This document shows positions 56,555 through 64,000 of a stretch of 64,000 nt of DNA, one piece after another. The DNA comes from Halogeometricum rufum (GTDB lineage: Archaea; Halobacteriota; Halobacteria; Halobacteriales; Haloferacaceae). The notes below the pieces were generated by a model. It saw only the letters and a program-made list of their open reading frames with translations, was not told the DNA's origin and did no database searches. Both the position numbers and the translations under genes were made by a program. The stretch lies in assembly GCF_900112175.1 (NCBI RefSeq), contig NZ_FOYT01000001.1, forward strand, positions 1,736,001-1,800,000, in the 5' to 3' direction. Position 1 is the first letter of the stretch, and each line of letters begins with the position of its first letter.

Positions 56555-58252
56555 TCACCGGCGCACGAACACGACCACCTCGCGGTCCCAGAGACCGAGG
56601 TGGTACGTCGTCGCCTCGTAGCCGTCGCCGAGTCTGTCGCCGACGGCGCCGGACAGCGACGGGGCCGCGACGACCATCGGGGGCGTCGAGCGGTTCGCCG
56701 CGCGTTCGTCGAACGTCGTCACGTTCTTCGTGCTTATCGCGTCGGCGCCGGCGCGTTCGAAGTACCACGGGAGCGGCAGCCTGTTCCCCCAGTTCTGAAC
56801 CACCGGCGGGAACTCGTTGCCGGGGTCCCACGCCGTGTAGTAGCGCTCGCCGACGTACAGCACCTCGGGCGTGGTGGGGTCGCCGTCGGCGACGGCCGAG
56901 GCGTTCTCGAAGAGGGGGTCGAGGTCGTCGCTCGGCTGAGCGAACTGCGCGAGTTCGTTCGTCCGGTCCGAGGGGCCGTACACGCCCGCGGCGGTGACGG
57001 CGCCCGCCTGCGCGAGGACGGCGACGAGGAGGAGGCAGACGCCGGCGACGGCGGCGGCGTCGCGGCCGTCGCCGCGCGCGAGGGCGACGGCGTGTCGGAG
57101 GAACGCCGCGGCGCCGACGGCCGCCAGCGGCGCGAGGGGGAGGAGCACGTGAATCGCCACCCACGGCGCCGCCACCTCCGTCACCACGGGGAAGACGGCC
57201 ACCGACGCCGCCGCCCAGTAGGCGAACGCGTCCAGTAGCGTCCGGCGCTCCGTCGCGACGTAGCGGTTCCACGCGAAGACGGCGACGGCCGCGACGGCCG
57301 TCGGGAGGGCCACGTCGCCGAGCGTCCCCAGCAGGTCGGCGACGTACGGGAACAGTTCGTGCGTCCACGCCGGCCAGCGATTGACGACGCGCACGCCGAC
57401 GAACGACCAGAGCGCACCCACGGTCGACTCGTAGAGGACGAGGTGCCACGTCGTCGGTCTCGTCAGGCCCACTTCGACGTGCGGGCCGGCGCGCGGCGCG
57501 AACATGAGCACCGTCGTCCCGAGGAACAGGAGGGACGCGCGGGCCGCGGGCGCGGTTCGGCCGGCGACGCGCGACCGGAGCGACGCGAGGAGTCGCCGCG
57601 CGGACGCCCCGCCGTCCACCACGGCGCTCGGTTGGTCCACGAGGAGGACGCCGACGGCGACCCAGCAGAGGACGTAGGCGGCGGCGAACCCCGAGGAGGC
57701 GAACGCGAGTGCGAGGGCGACGGCGGCCGCGTAGGCGTCGCGTCTGCTCGCCCGGTCGAACGCGCGGACGACGAAGCCGACGAACGCGAGGGCGAACAGG
57801 ACGAGCGGAACGTCGCCGCGGAGGAAGCGCGAGTAGTAGACGAGCAGGGGGTGGAACGCGAGGACCGCGGCGAACGCGAGCGTCTCGGCGTCGTCCAGTC
57901 GGTCCCGAAAGAGCAGGGCGCACGACGGAAGCGCCGCGCCGAGGACGGCGACGGGGAGGCGGGCCATCGCGTCGGAGGCGCCGAGGACGGCGAAGACGAC
58001 TCGGTCGAGGTGGTACAGCAGGGGGCCGCCGGCGACGGGGCGGTACTCGAACGCGCCCGTCTCGAGGTAGCGGAGCGTCCAGTAGCCGACGCGGGCCTCG
58101 TCCCAGTGGAACGGGCGCGCACCGAGACCGACGAGACGGGCGAGGAGGGCGAGAGCGGCGAACGCGACGACGGCGGCGGCGACGCGGTCGGTCCTGAAGT
58201 CGAGGCCGAGAACCGTCGCCGACGCGTCGCCGGACGCGTCTCCGGGAGACAT
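56555..58252 (-). CDS. Agl23-type (TIGR03663) membrane glycosyltransferase-like protein
   Basis: A 565-residue protein with about 12-13 membrane helices. Near the start is FHWDEARVGYW, the Asp-Glu motif after the first helix that marks the GT39/PMT-like superfamily, followed by DAMARLPVAVLGAALP. This fits the TIGR03663 family, named flippase activity-associated Agl23 because of its location near N-glycosylation genes in Haloferax. A role in moving or attaching lipid-linked sugars is likely, but no reaction is proved. No other agl genes are in this window. Confidence 0.82.
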   Translation of the reverse strand: MSPGDASGDASATVLGLDFRTDRVAAAVVAFAALALLARLVGLGARPFHWDEARVGYWTLRYLETGAFEYRPVAGGPLLYHLDRVVFAVLGASDAMARLPVAVLGAALPSCALLFRDRLDDAETLAFAAVLAFHPLLVYYSRFLRGDVPLVLFALAFVGFVVRAFDRASRRDAYAAAVALALAFASSGFAAAYVLCWVAVGVLLVDQPSAVVDGGASARRLLASLRSRVAGRTAPAARASLLFLGTTVLMFAPRAGPHVEVGLTRPTTWHLVLYESTVGALWSFVGVRVVNRWPAWTHELFPYVADLLGTLGDVALPTAVAAVAVFAWNRYVATERRTLLDAFAYWAAASVAVFPVVTEVAAPWVAIHVLLPLAPLAAVGAAAFLRHAVALARGDGRDAAAVAGVCLLLVAVLAQAGAVTAAGVYGPSDRTNELAQFAQPSDDLDPLFENASAVADGDPTTPEVLYVGERYYTAWDPGNEFPPVVQNWGNRLPLPWYFERAGADAISTKNVTTFDERAANRSTPPMVVAAPSLSGAVGDRLGDGYEATTYHLGLWDREVVVFVRR

Positions 58253-58343
58253 GGCAGAGAGTCCCGCGTAGTCGGGTAGAAACTTTTTGGTCCCGCTCGC
58301 TCGGTTCGCAAGGCACAAGCCCGGTGCGGGCGGACGACTCGAC

Positions 58344-58697
58344 ATGGGAATCGTGGAGTCGTTGCCGCCGCGACCGCTGACTGCGAAGGAACTGATGGAC
58401 TTGAACCGCTCGGACGCCCTCGAACTCGCCAGTCCCATCGAGGAGGAGGGCGACGCCAGCGGCGTCATCCTCGCCACCGACTCGTGGGTGAAGGGACTCG
58501 CCTACGACGACGCGGGCGAGGGGTGGACCGTCGTGGAGACGGTGTCGCTGGTCGACCGGGAGCGAATCGACGGCCTCCAGGCGTGCGAGACGGCCATCCT
58601 CGACTTCCGGGGCGAATCGGTCGGCGACGCGGACGGCGGGAGCGACGTGGACGGCGCGGCGGACGGGTCCGAAGCGGACGCGTCGTCCGCCGAGTGA
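58344..58697 (+). CDS. Uncharacterised haloarchaeal protein
   Basis: A 117-residue acidic protein. The start VESLPPRPLTAKELMDLNRSD, then ASGVILATDSWVKGLAYDDAGEGWTVVETVSLVDRE and a disordered Asp/Gly tail of about 30 residues. The folded part is a small alpha/beta domain with no known motif. It lies before the universal stress protein gene with about 50 bases between, and divergent from the Agl23-type gene. Function unknown. Confidence 0.7.
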   Translation: MGIVESLPPRPLTAKELMDLNRSDALELASPIEEEGDASGVILATDSWVKGLAYDDAGEGWTVVETVSLVDRERIDGLQACETAILDFRGESVGDADGGSDVDGAADGSEADASSAE

Positions 58698-58746
58698 CCT
58701 CGGGCCGTGGACAGTTTCTAATCCCGGGCGCTCGAATCGACGGCCG

Positions 58747-59181
58747 ATGTACGAACACATACTCGTGCCGACGGACGGTAGCGCGGCGAGCGAAGGTGCG
58801 GTCGACCACGCCGTCGACCTGGCGAAGCAGTACGACGCGACCATCCACGCGCTGTACGTCGTGGACTCGGGGTCGTACACGTCGCTGGAGGCGGGGTCCG
58901 ACATCGTCCTCGAAGCGCTGAAGGACGAGGGGAAGACGGCCGTCGGTCTCGTCGTCGACGCCGCCGAGGAAGCCGGCGTCGATGTCGAGTCGCGGGTGCA
59001 GACGGGGACGGCCCACCGGGCGATTCTCGACTACGCCGAAGCCGAGGGCTGCGACCTCATCGTCATGGGGACGCACGGACGGACCGGCCTGAACCGCTAC
59101 CTCCTCGGGAGCGTCACCGAACGGGTCGTCCGCAGTTCCGACGTGCCCGTGCTGACGGTACGAGCCGGCGAGGAGGAGTGA
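58747..59181 (+). CDS. Universal stress protein (UspA family)
   Basis: A 144-residue single-domain protein. The opening YEHILVPTDGSAASEGAVDHAVDLAKQYDA and the ATP-binding motif Gly-x2-Gly-x9-Gly-Ser (in GTHGRTGLNRYLLGS) match ATP-binding Usp proteins. Such proteins act as dimers and are induced or bind partners under stress; the specific partner is unknown. A TTTCTAATC element lies about 28 bases before the ATG. Confidence 0.9.
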   Translation: MYEHILVPTDGSAASEGAVDHAVDLAKQYDATIHALYVVDSGSYTSLEAGSDIVLEALKDEGKTAVGLVVDAAEEAGVDVESRVQTGTAHRAILDYAEAEGCDLIVMGTHGRTGLNRYLLGSVTERVVRSSDVPVLTVRAGEEE

Positions 59182-59486
59182 GCGGTCGGACGTCCGGCCG
59201 CGGCCAGCGAACCGGCTGACACCGGCCAGCACCCTGCTGCGTCGAGACGCCGCCCGTGACCGACCGGTCGAACGGCGGCGACGGACCGGACTCTCGCCCG
59301 ACACCGACACTCTGCAGCGGAGTTATCTCACGATCCTTACAATTTCTATTCTGGACGCTATTCAGTATTTTTGGGCAATTTCAAGATGTATGTCTATATT
59401 CGTCCCTTGGAGAGTCTTGCAATACAGTATATGTACGGAAAAACATTATAAATCTATTTTTACTGAGGTGTTGTGTGTCGAATCGC
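59182..59486 (+). promoter_or_regulatory. AT-rich upstream region of phoX
   Basis: About 150 bases (59330-59486) are far richer in A and T than the rest of the window. The best promoter is ATTATAAATC (59446-59453), about 35-40 bases before the ATG at 59487, giving a short untranslated leader. Several T-runs upstream (ATTTCTATTC, TATTTTTGGG) could be activator sites, as expected for a phosphate-controlled gene. The first 140 bases are GC-rich and hold no gene. Confidence 0.5.
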
Positions 59487-61814
59487 ATGGTCGAATTTAC
59501 TCGACGCAAACTGATGGCGACGTCCGTCGCGGCATCGCTCGGAGCGAGCGTAGCCGGGGCGGCGAGCGCAGACGAGGTAGAGGAGACAGATACGCCGGGA
59601 GCACCGAGCGTGAAGGGCAGTCTCAAGCGGTTCTCGACGACCGCGTTCGGGGCGGAGGTAACCGGTCCGTTCGTCTTCCACGACGGGTCGCTGTTGTACA
59701 GCCTCCAGCACCCGTCCGCAGAGAACGGCGAACCCTTCGGCCGGGCGGGAGTCGGCTACTTCAAGGGGTTCCAGTTCGAGTTCGACGGCGACAACGACGA
59801 CTTCGAGGAGGTCGGAATCCCCGAGACAGAGGAGGAACAGCGGGACCTCCGCTCCGAGAGCGGCGACTACGAGATCCTCTTCTACGGGCGCGAACCGATC
59901 AACGGCGGCGACGAACTGCTCGGCGTGACGCAGACGCCGGACGGGACGGACATCATGCGCGAGAGTCCCGAGGACCCGGAGCGCGAGGAGCGACCCTACT
60001 TCGCGGGCACCCAGTACGGACTCGCCGCGAGCAACCCCGACTGCAACCAGTTCGTCTCGACGAACGACGAGGGGACCGAGGGCTACTTGTTCACCAACTG
60101 GGAGAACAGCCCCGGCAGCGTCTCCCGCGTCCCCCTCAGTCAGGACGAGGACGGGGAGTGGCACGCCGACCTGGAGAACGCCATGAACCTGACCAACACC
60201 GAGTCGCTGCGCGCTCACGGCGGGACGCGGATCAACTGCTACGGCGACTTGACGCCGTGGGAGACGATGGTGTCCGCCGAAGAGAACTACTCACACCCAC
60301 GCGTCAACCAGACGGCCAAGGTGAGCGACATGGTCGAGGCGGGAACCGGACTCGGACTCGTCGGCGCGGCCCATTTCTGGAACCGGCCGAACCCCAGCGA
60401 GATTTCGAGCGCGATATCGACGTACGCGGAGAAGGACCACATCGACGAGGACTTCAGCCCGCAGGGCTACTGGTCGCTGACCGGCGTCGAGTTCCTCGCG
60501 TACTACCTCGGCTCCGACCAGAACGACCAGGTCGACGACCAGAACCTCCGGACGACGCCGATAGACGACGTCTACCCGAACCCGTACCGCTACGGCTACT
60601 TCGTGGACTTCCGCGAGCCGGCGGCCGACGAGCCCGAAGCGGTCAAGTACTACGTCATGGGCCGGGCGTCGTGGGAGGCCCCGGACTTCCAGGGCGACAA
60701 CAAGACCGTCTACGGCTGTTCGGACGGCGACAGCAAGGGCATCTACAAGTTCGTCGCGGACTCGCCCATCCAGTGGTACGACGACCCGATGCGGGTCGAG
60801 GGCACGCTGTACGCCCCGAAGATCACGAACGACGCCGCGAACGCCGAGGAGGCCGGCCAGCGGAACTCCCCGGCGGACGTTCCCCTCGAGGTCGAGTGGC
60901 TGCCGCTCGGCCACGCGACCAACGCGGAGGTCGAGTCGTGGATCGCCGAGTACGACGACGTCACGCAGGTCGACTACCTCGAGGCCCACGCCGAGACCAA
61001 CTGGGCCGACGACCCGGCGGCGGCGCTGCGCGAGGCCGACCTGAACGTCATCGAGAACGGCAACCGGAACTACATCTCGAACGAGGACATCGTCGAGTGG
61101 GCGAGACAGTACGAGGAGAACGGGCACGACGGCGTCGACGAGGAACTCCGACGCGTCCCGTTCCTGGAGACCCGCGCGGCCGCGAAGGAGATCGGCGCCT
61201 CCATCGAGTTCAACAAGGCCGAGGGCGTCGACAGCGTCGACGACGCCGGGCCGGGCGACTACGTCTACTTCGGCATCTCCGAGTTCAACGACGACCTCGC
61301 GAACGACACGGGCGACATCCAGATGGACCGCGTGGACGGCGGCGTCGTCTACCGCGGCGAACTCGAGGAGGACTACAACATCTCGACGCTCGAACCGGTC
61401 ATCGTCGGTCCCGACTTCACGGACCCGCCGGAGGACGCCAACGACGCGCTCCGGAACGTGGACAACGTCTACACGATGCGCGACGGGCGCGTCCTCTGCT
61501 GTGAGGACGGCTTCGGCGGCCCCGCCCGGTCGTACCCGAACGACGGGCTCTACGTCTACCAGCCCGAGAGCGTCGGGAAGACCGTCAGCGAGTACCTGAA
61601 CGGGAGCGAGGAGACGGAGACCGAAGACGGCAACGGCGAGGAGAGCCCCGGCGACGGCAGCGACGGCAACGCCGGCGGCAACGGCAATCCCGGTAACAGT
61701 AGTAGCGGTAACAGCAGCGACGGTAACGCCGGCGGCAACGGTAGTCCCGGTAACAGCAGCAGCGGCAACAGCAGTAGCAGCAACAGCAGCAGCGGCAACA
61801 GCAGTAGCAGCTAA
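59487..61814 (+). CDS. phoX: PhoX-type (DUF839) alkaline phosphatase, Tat-exported
   Basis: A 775-residue secreted protein. The N terminus is a twin-arginine signal (TRRKLMATSVAASLGAS) ending near Ala-Ser-Ala. The mature part is a PhoX/DUF839 beta-propeller, with acidic loops such as FDGDNDDFEE and GNNDGS-type segments, GYLFTNWENSPGSVSR, ETMVSAEENYSHPR, and CCEDGFGGPARSYPNDGLYVY near the end. PhoX enzymes use iron and calcium and release phosphate from organic esters outside the cell. The last 70 residues are Asn, Ser, Gly-rich repeats. Start chosen because the twin-arginine signal begins here. An AT-rich promoter precedes it. Confidence 0.85.
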   Translation: MVEFTRRKLMATSVAASLGASVAGAASADEVEETDTPGAPSVKGSLKRFSTTAFGAEVTGPFVFHDGSLLYSLQHPSAENGEPFGRAGVGYFKGFQFEFDGDNDDFEEVGIPETEEEQRDLRSESGDYEILFYGREPINGGDELLGVTQTPDGTDIMRESPEDPEREERPYFAGTQYGLAASNPDCNQFVSTNDEGTEGYLFTNWENSPGSVSRVPLSQDEDGEWHADLENAMNLTNTESLRAHGGTRINCYGDLTPWETMVSAEENYSHPRVNQTAKVSDMVEAGTGLGLVGAAHFWNRPNPSEISSAISTYAEKDHIDEDFSPQGYWSLTGVEFLAYYLGSDQNDQVDDQNLRTTPIDDVYPNPYRYGYFVDFREPAADEPEAVKYYVMGRASWEAPDFQGDNKTVYGCSDGDSKGIYKFVADSPIQWYDDPMRVEGTLYAPKITNDAANAEEAGQRNSPADVPLEVEWLPLGHATNAEVESWIAEYDDVTQVDYLEAHAETNWADDPAAALREADLNVIENGNRNYISNEDIVEWARQYEENGHDGVDEELRRVPFLETRAAAKEIGASIEFNKAEGVDSVDDAGPGDYVYFGISEFNDDLANDTGDIQMDRVDGGVVYRGELEEDYNISTLEPVIVGPDFTDPPEDANDALRNVDNVYTMRDGRVLCCEDGFGGPARSYPNDGLYVYQPESVGKTVSEYLNGSEETETEDGNGEESPGDGSDGNAGGNGNPGNSSSGNSSDGNAGGNGSPGNSSSGNSSSSNSSSGNSSSS
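61660..61814 (+). repeat. Asn/Ser/Gly repeat region at the PhoX C terminus
   Basis: Short units encoding Gly-Asn-Ser-Ser-Ser, Gly-Asn-Ala-Gly-Gly-Asn-Gly and Ser-Ser-Asn-Ser-Ser-Ser repeat in frame to the stop. Many are Asn-x-Ser sequons that could be N-glycosylated. The segment differs in codon use from the rest of the gene. Confidence 0.8.
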
Positions 61815-62003
61815 CGACGATACCGGAAGACGGGACCGGGTCCGCGACTGGAGCCGAGACGGCGTCGACCGCTCACGCGAGCGCGGGAGACGGCCGCCGC
61901 GCGGACGGGTCGGCGTCGCGCCGTTCGACGGGAGCGACACCGCGACGGCGACGCGACTCCCCCGTCCGTCGGTTCCGTTCTTCACCCGACTTCGAGAACA
62001 ATC

Positions 62004-62438
62004 ATGTCACAAACGAACGACCGAACCGAGAACGAGCAGCCCGCGGCGCCGACCGAGTCGGTCCACCGCGACTACGTGCTCGACGTCCGTATCGTCGAAC
62101 TGACGACCGGCGACGACACCGTCTACCGGTTCGAGGCACCGCACCACGCGGGCCTCGAGTTCGAAGACGCCGAGACCGCAGAACTGTACGCCGACGTCTA
62201 CTTCGACGTCAACGGATTTGAGGAGGCGGGCACCGGCGAGCGAGGCGTCCCCCCGGAGATAATCCAGGCCGGACGGGACACGCTCGTCGGCTACTTCCTC
62301 ACGCAACCGTCCGTGGACGTCGAGTGGGTCGCCTCCTACTACGGCGAGAAACCCGAGAAGATACAGCGGTACGCCAACCGCGTGCGGAAGCGAGCGACCA
62401 AGATACGCGAGGGCGTCGCCGAACGGAACGTCGGCTGA
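62004..62438 (+). CDS. Uncharacterised haloarchaeal protein
   Basis: A 144-residue protein. After a disordered start, the core reads VHRDYVLDVRIVELTTGDDTVYRFEAPHHAGLEF, FEDAETAELYADVYFDVNGFEE, and ends GEKPEKIQRYANRVRKRATKIREGVAERN, a charged helix. No family or catalytic residues are recognised. It lies between phoX and the ferredoxin gene, each with separate promoters. Function unknown. Confidence 0.68.
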   Translation: MSQTNDRTENEQPAAPTESVHRDYVLDVRIVELTTGDDTVYRFEAPHHAGLEFEDAETAELYADVYFDVNGFEEAGTGERGVPPEIIQAGRDTLVGYFLTQPSVDVEWVASYYGEKPEKIQRYANRVRKRATKIREGVAERNVG

Positions 62439-62558
62439 CCGAGCGACCGAGACCGGCACGGCGGACCGACGAGTCGCCGCCACGACCCGATTCGACCTCT
62501 TTTCGCCGACGCAATCGCAGCATAAAGAGTTTTGCCGCGGTCCCGCAAACCGGATGCT

Positions 62559-62885
62559 ATGACCGACTACACCGTCGAGTTCGTCGGGACCGGCGAGACG
62601 ATTCAGGTCTCCGACAAGCAGACGATTCTCAAGGCCTGCATCGAGGAGGGCATCGCGCAGGAGTACTCCTGTCGCGTCGGCATGTGTCTGGCGTGTTCCG
62701 CCGAGATTCTGGAGGGCGACGTCGTCCAACCCGCCGCCAGGGGCCTCACCGACGAGGAACGCGAGGGCTACGCGCTGACCTGCATGGCGCGCCCCCAGAG
62801 CGACCTCAAACTGAAGCGCGGCGTCTACCCGCCGAGCATCGAGGACGACGCCGCGGCCGCGGCCGCCGCCGCAGACGACGACTGA
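62559..62885 (+). CDS. 2Fe-2S ferredoxin
   Basis: A 108-residue ferredoxin. The plant-type cluster motif is CRVGMCLAC (Cys-x4-Cys-x2-Cys) with the fourth Cys in LTCMARP about 37 residues later. The fold strand DYTVEFVGTGETIQVSDKQTILKAC opens the protein. There is no acidic N-terminal insert of the large halophilic ferredoxins, and the tail is Ala/Asp-rich. It is a cytoplasmic one-electron carrier; the partner enzyme is unknown. ATG supported by position after a cataaagag element. Confidence 0.92.
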   Translation: MTDYTVEFVGTGETIQVSDKQTILKACIEEGIAQEYSCRVGMCLACSAEILEGDVVQPAARGLTDEEREGYALTCMARPQSDLKLKRGVYPPSIEDDAAAAAAAADDD

Positions 62886-62933
62886 ACGCGTCGCTTCTCC
62901 GCGCCGTCTCGTCGTCGCCCACACGTCGGACAG

Positions 62934-62988
62934 TCGCTCGTCACCCGGGCAGTCACTCGTACTCCGGATAGTCGCTCGTGTAGCCGAC
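62934..62988 (-). repeat. 19-base imperfect tandem repeat at the cupin gene end
   Basis: Read in the gene direction, three units follow ACGAGYGACTRYCCGGRGT. The first encodes part of the C terminus, the second contains the stop, created where the C of the repeated codons is T (GAGTGA), and the third is intergenic. Confidence 0.75.
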
Positions 62989-63594
62989 CGCTCGACCCAG
63001 CGGTGCCAGCAGGCGGACGCCGAGTCGCTGGAGCGACAGGGGGACGGCGGCGAGGTAGAGCAAGTCGTCGTACCGTTCGAGCAACACCGCGAGTCTTAGC
63101 GGGTTCAGCGGCATGCCCGACGGCGTACTCATGCCGTCGCGGGCGAGTCCATAGGTGACACGCATGAACCGCTCCGTCCGGAGGGCGGGACGGACCTCGC
63201 CGACGAGACGGAGTTCGTCGGGCCCCTCGTTCCAGAACCGGTGTCGGTCGCCCTTCGGAATCGTGACGCGTTCGCCCGCGTCGAGCAGGCGCGTCTCGCC
63301 CTCGTGCCAGACGCCCATCCGGCCGGAGACGACTTCGAGCGTCTCGTCCTGTTCGGGGTGGACGTGTCGCATCGGCCCGTGGGAGTCCGGCGGCGGCGCC
63401 AGCCACATCTCGAACCGGGCGTACTCGCCGCCGGTGTCGGCCGCCGTGGCGACGTACCGCACCCGCTTGCCGGCCGTCGGACAGTCTATCTCCTCGACGC
63501 CGTCGTCGGTGGCGTTCCGGTCGCCGTCGGCGTCGGCCCCGCGTCGGTCCGACCCGCCGTCGCGTCGGTCCGCCGCCGGTTCGGCGTCCGTCAC
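62953..63594 (-). CDS. Cupin domain protein
   Basis: A 213-residue protein. After a disordered acidic N-terminal 35 residues comes a cupin with the metal-binding motif HGPMRHVHPEQDETLEVVSG and a second motif KGDRHRFWNEGPDELRLV. The C-terminal 80 residues are helical and hydrophobic (LNPLRLAVLLERYDDLLYL), an addition not part of the basic cupin. The GTG start overlaps the stop of the preceding gene (GTGA), so it is in an operon with the metallo-beta-lactamase-fold gene. An internal start is possible. Substrate unknown. Confidence 0.78.
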   Translation of the reverse strand: MTDAEPAADRRDGGSDRRGADADGDRNATDDGVEEIDCPTAGKRVRYVATAADTGGEYARFEMWLAPPPDSHGPMRHVHPEQDETLEVVSGRMGVWHEGETRLLDAGERVTIPKGDRHRFWNEGPDELRLVGEVRPALRTERFMRVTYGLARDGMSTPSGMPLNPLRLAVLLERYDDLLYLAAVPLSLQRLGVRLLAPLGRAVGYTSDYPEYE

Positions 63595-64000
63595 GACTCG
63601 CCCGCCTGCGACACGGCGCAGTTGTTCGGGCCGAGTTCCAACTCGAACGCCTCCGCGTCGTCCACGTCGGTCCGGCCGAGGTTCGTCTCGATTATCTCCT
63701 CGTAGTTCGCCGGCCGCGGCGGCATGTCCGAGAGGACGTAGTCGACGAACCCGTCTTCGTCCATCGAGAACGCGGAGAGTCGGTCCCGCAGGTCGCCGAG
63801 TCGCGCCGTGTACGTGCCGTCGTCCGCCCTCGACGCGGCGTCGCCGTAGTGACAGGGGGCGATGCGAACGTCGTCGTCCATCTCGCCGTACACCGACCGG
63901 AGCGTCTCGTGGAGTCGGCGGGCCATCGCCTCGGCCCCCTCGTCGCCCGCTTCGAGGTCCGGGCGGGCGACGCTGTCGAGGAACAGGCTGTCGCCGGCGA
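63591..64000 (-). CDS. Metallo-beta-lactamase-fold hydrolase, 5' end outside the window
   Basis: Only the C-terminal 136 residues or so are visible; the coding strand enters from the right edge. The preserved part includes AGDSLFLDSVARPDLE, a motif of the metal-binding hydrolase family related to persulfide dioxygenase and glyoxalase II, then helices AMARRLHETLRSVYGEM and PCHYGD, which likely holds a metal-binding His. The final part ends LGPNNCAVSQAGES. The catalytic HxHxDH motif lies outside the window. Its stop overlaps the cupin start by four bases. Confidence 0.75.
   Translation of the reverse strand, partial: AGDSLFLDSVARPDLEAGDEGAEAMARRLHETLRSVYGEMDDDVRIAPCHYGDAASRADDGTYTARLGDLRDRLSAFSMDEDGFVDYVLSDMPPRPANYEEIIETNLGRTDVDDAEAFELELGPNNCAVSQAGES

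Noticed and set aside
56469-58904. Long minus-strand frame overlapping the Agl23-type gene and its neighbours
   Set aside because: Arg-rich shadow that spans several real genes in other frames, without any domain.
61556-61798. Minus-strand poly-Leu membrane protein opposite phoX
   Set aside because: It is the antisense reading of the Ser/Asn repeats. No promoter or start signal is present.

Overview
The window is a dense, very GC-rich stretch of chromosome from a halophilic archaeon of the class Halobacteria. The gene order and protein types suggest a Haloferax/Halogeometricum-like member of the Haloferacaceae, but the genus is an inference. The evidence is: acidic Asp/Glu-rich proteins throughout; a geranylgeranylglyceryl-phosphate geranylgeranyltransferase for archaeal ether lipids; a TFB transcription factor; a PGF-CTERM surface protein; haloarchaeal families such as UPF0058 and DUF5798; and many genes whose start codon lies about 25-30 bases after a TATA-like element, as expected for leaderless archaeal transcripts. 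There are about 65 protein genes, one tRNA gene, and no rRNA, insertion sequence or CRISPR array.

Region by region. 0.1-2.9 kb: two APH-fold kinases flank a HAD phosphatase. 3.0-10.1 kb: a two-gene AddB/AddA-like helicase-nuclease. 10.3-10.6 kb: tRNA-Arg(TCG) on the minus strand, surrounded by rearranged fragments of itself. 10.7-15.9 kb: lipid prenyltransferase, KaiC-like ATPase, CoA-binding protein, cysteine synthase, coiled-coil DUF5798 protein and a methyltransferase. 16.1-20.0 kb: an ABC-2 exporter operon whose middle gene is an ABC permease fused to a PrsW-like intramembrane protease. 20.1-25.8 kb: small proteins, 3-hydroxyacyl-CoA dehydrogenase, a helix-hairpin-helix protein with tandem repeats, class I fructose-1,6-bisphosphatase preceded by a possible leaderless upstream ORF, and an acyl-CoA carboxylase carboxyltransferase. 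26-33.9 kb: PH-domain membrane proteins, DoxX and MaoC proteins, a PGF-CTERM stalk protein, a zinc-ribbon protein, a CitE-like lyase, glutamate dehydrogenase and a DICT-domain protein. 34-38.2 kb: pyrB-pyrI, two tiny membrane proteins, and a ThuA-like protein.

38.2-49.8 kb is a menaquinone cluster on the minus strand (menF, menD, two membrane proteins, menB, menA, menC and an enoyl-CoA hydratase), interrupted by a plus-strand histidine kinase with an apparent LOV photosensor domain. menE and menH are not seen. 49.9-56.4 kb: a molybdopterin oxidoreductase, a ribbon-helix-helix protein, UPF0058, rhomboid protease, a METTL5-like methyltransferase, a secreted nuclease fused to a lamin-tail domain, and TFB. 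56.5-64 kb: an Agl23-type membrane protein, universal stress protein, Tat-exported PhoX phosphatase with an Asn/Ser/Gly tail, a 2Fe-2S ferredoxin, a cupin and the end of a metallo-beta-lactamase-fold hydrolase.

Three features stand out beyond gene content. Short tandem duplications span or abut the stop codons of at least six genes. Scrambled tRNA pieces lie beside tRNA-Arg. The fbp gene has an in-frame upstream ORF that ends three bases before its start.
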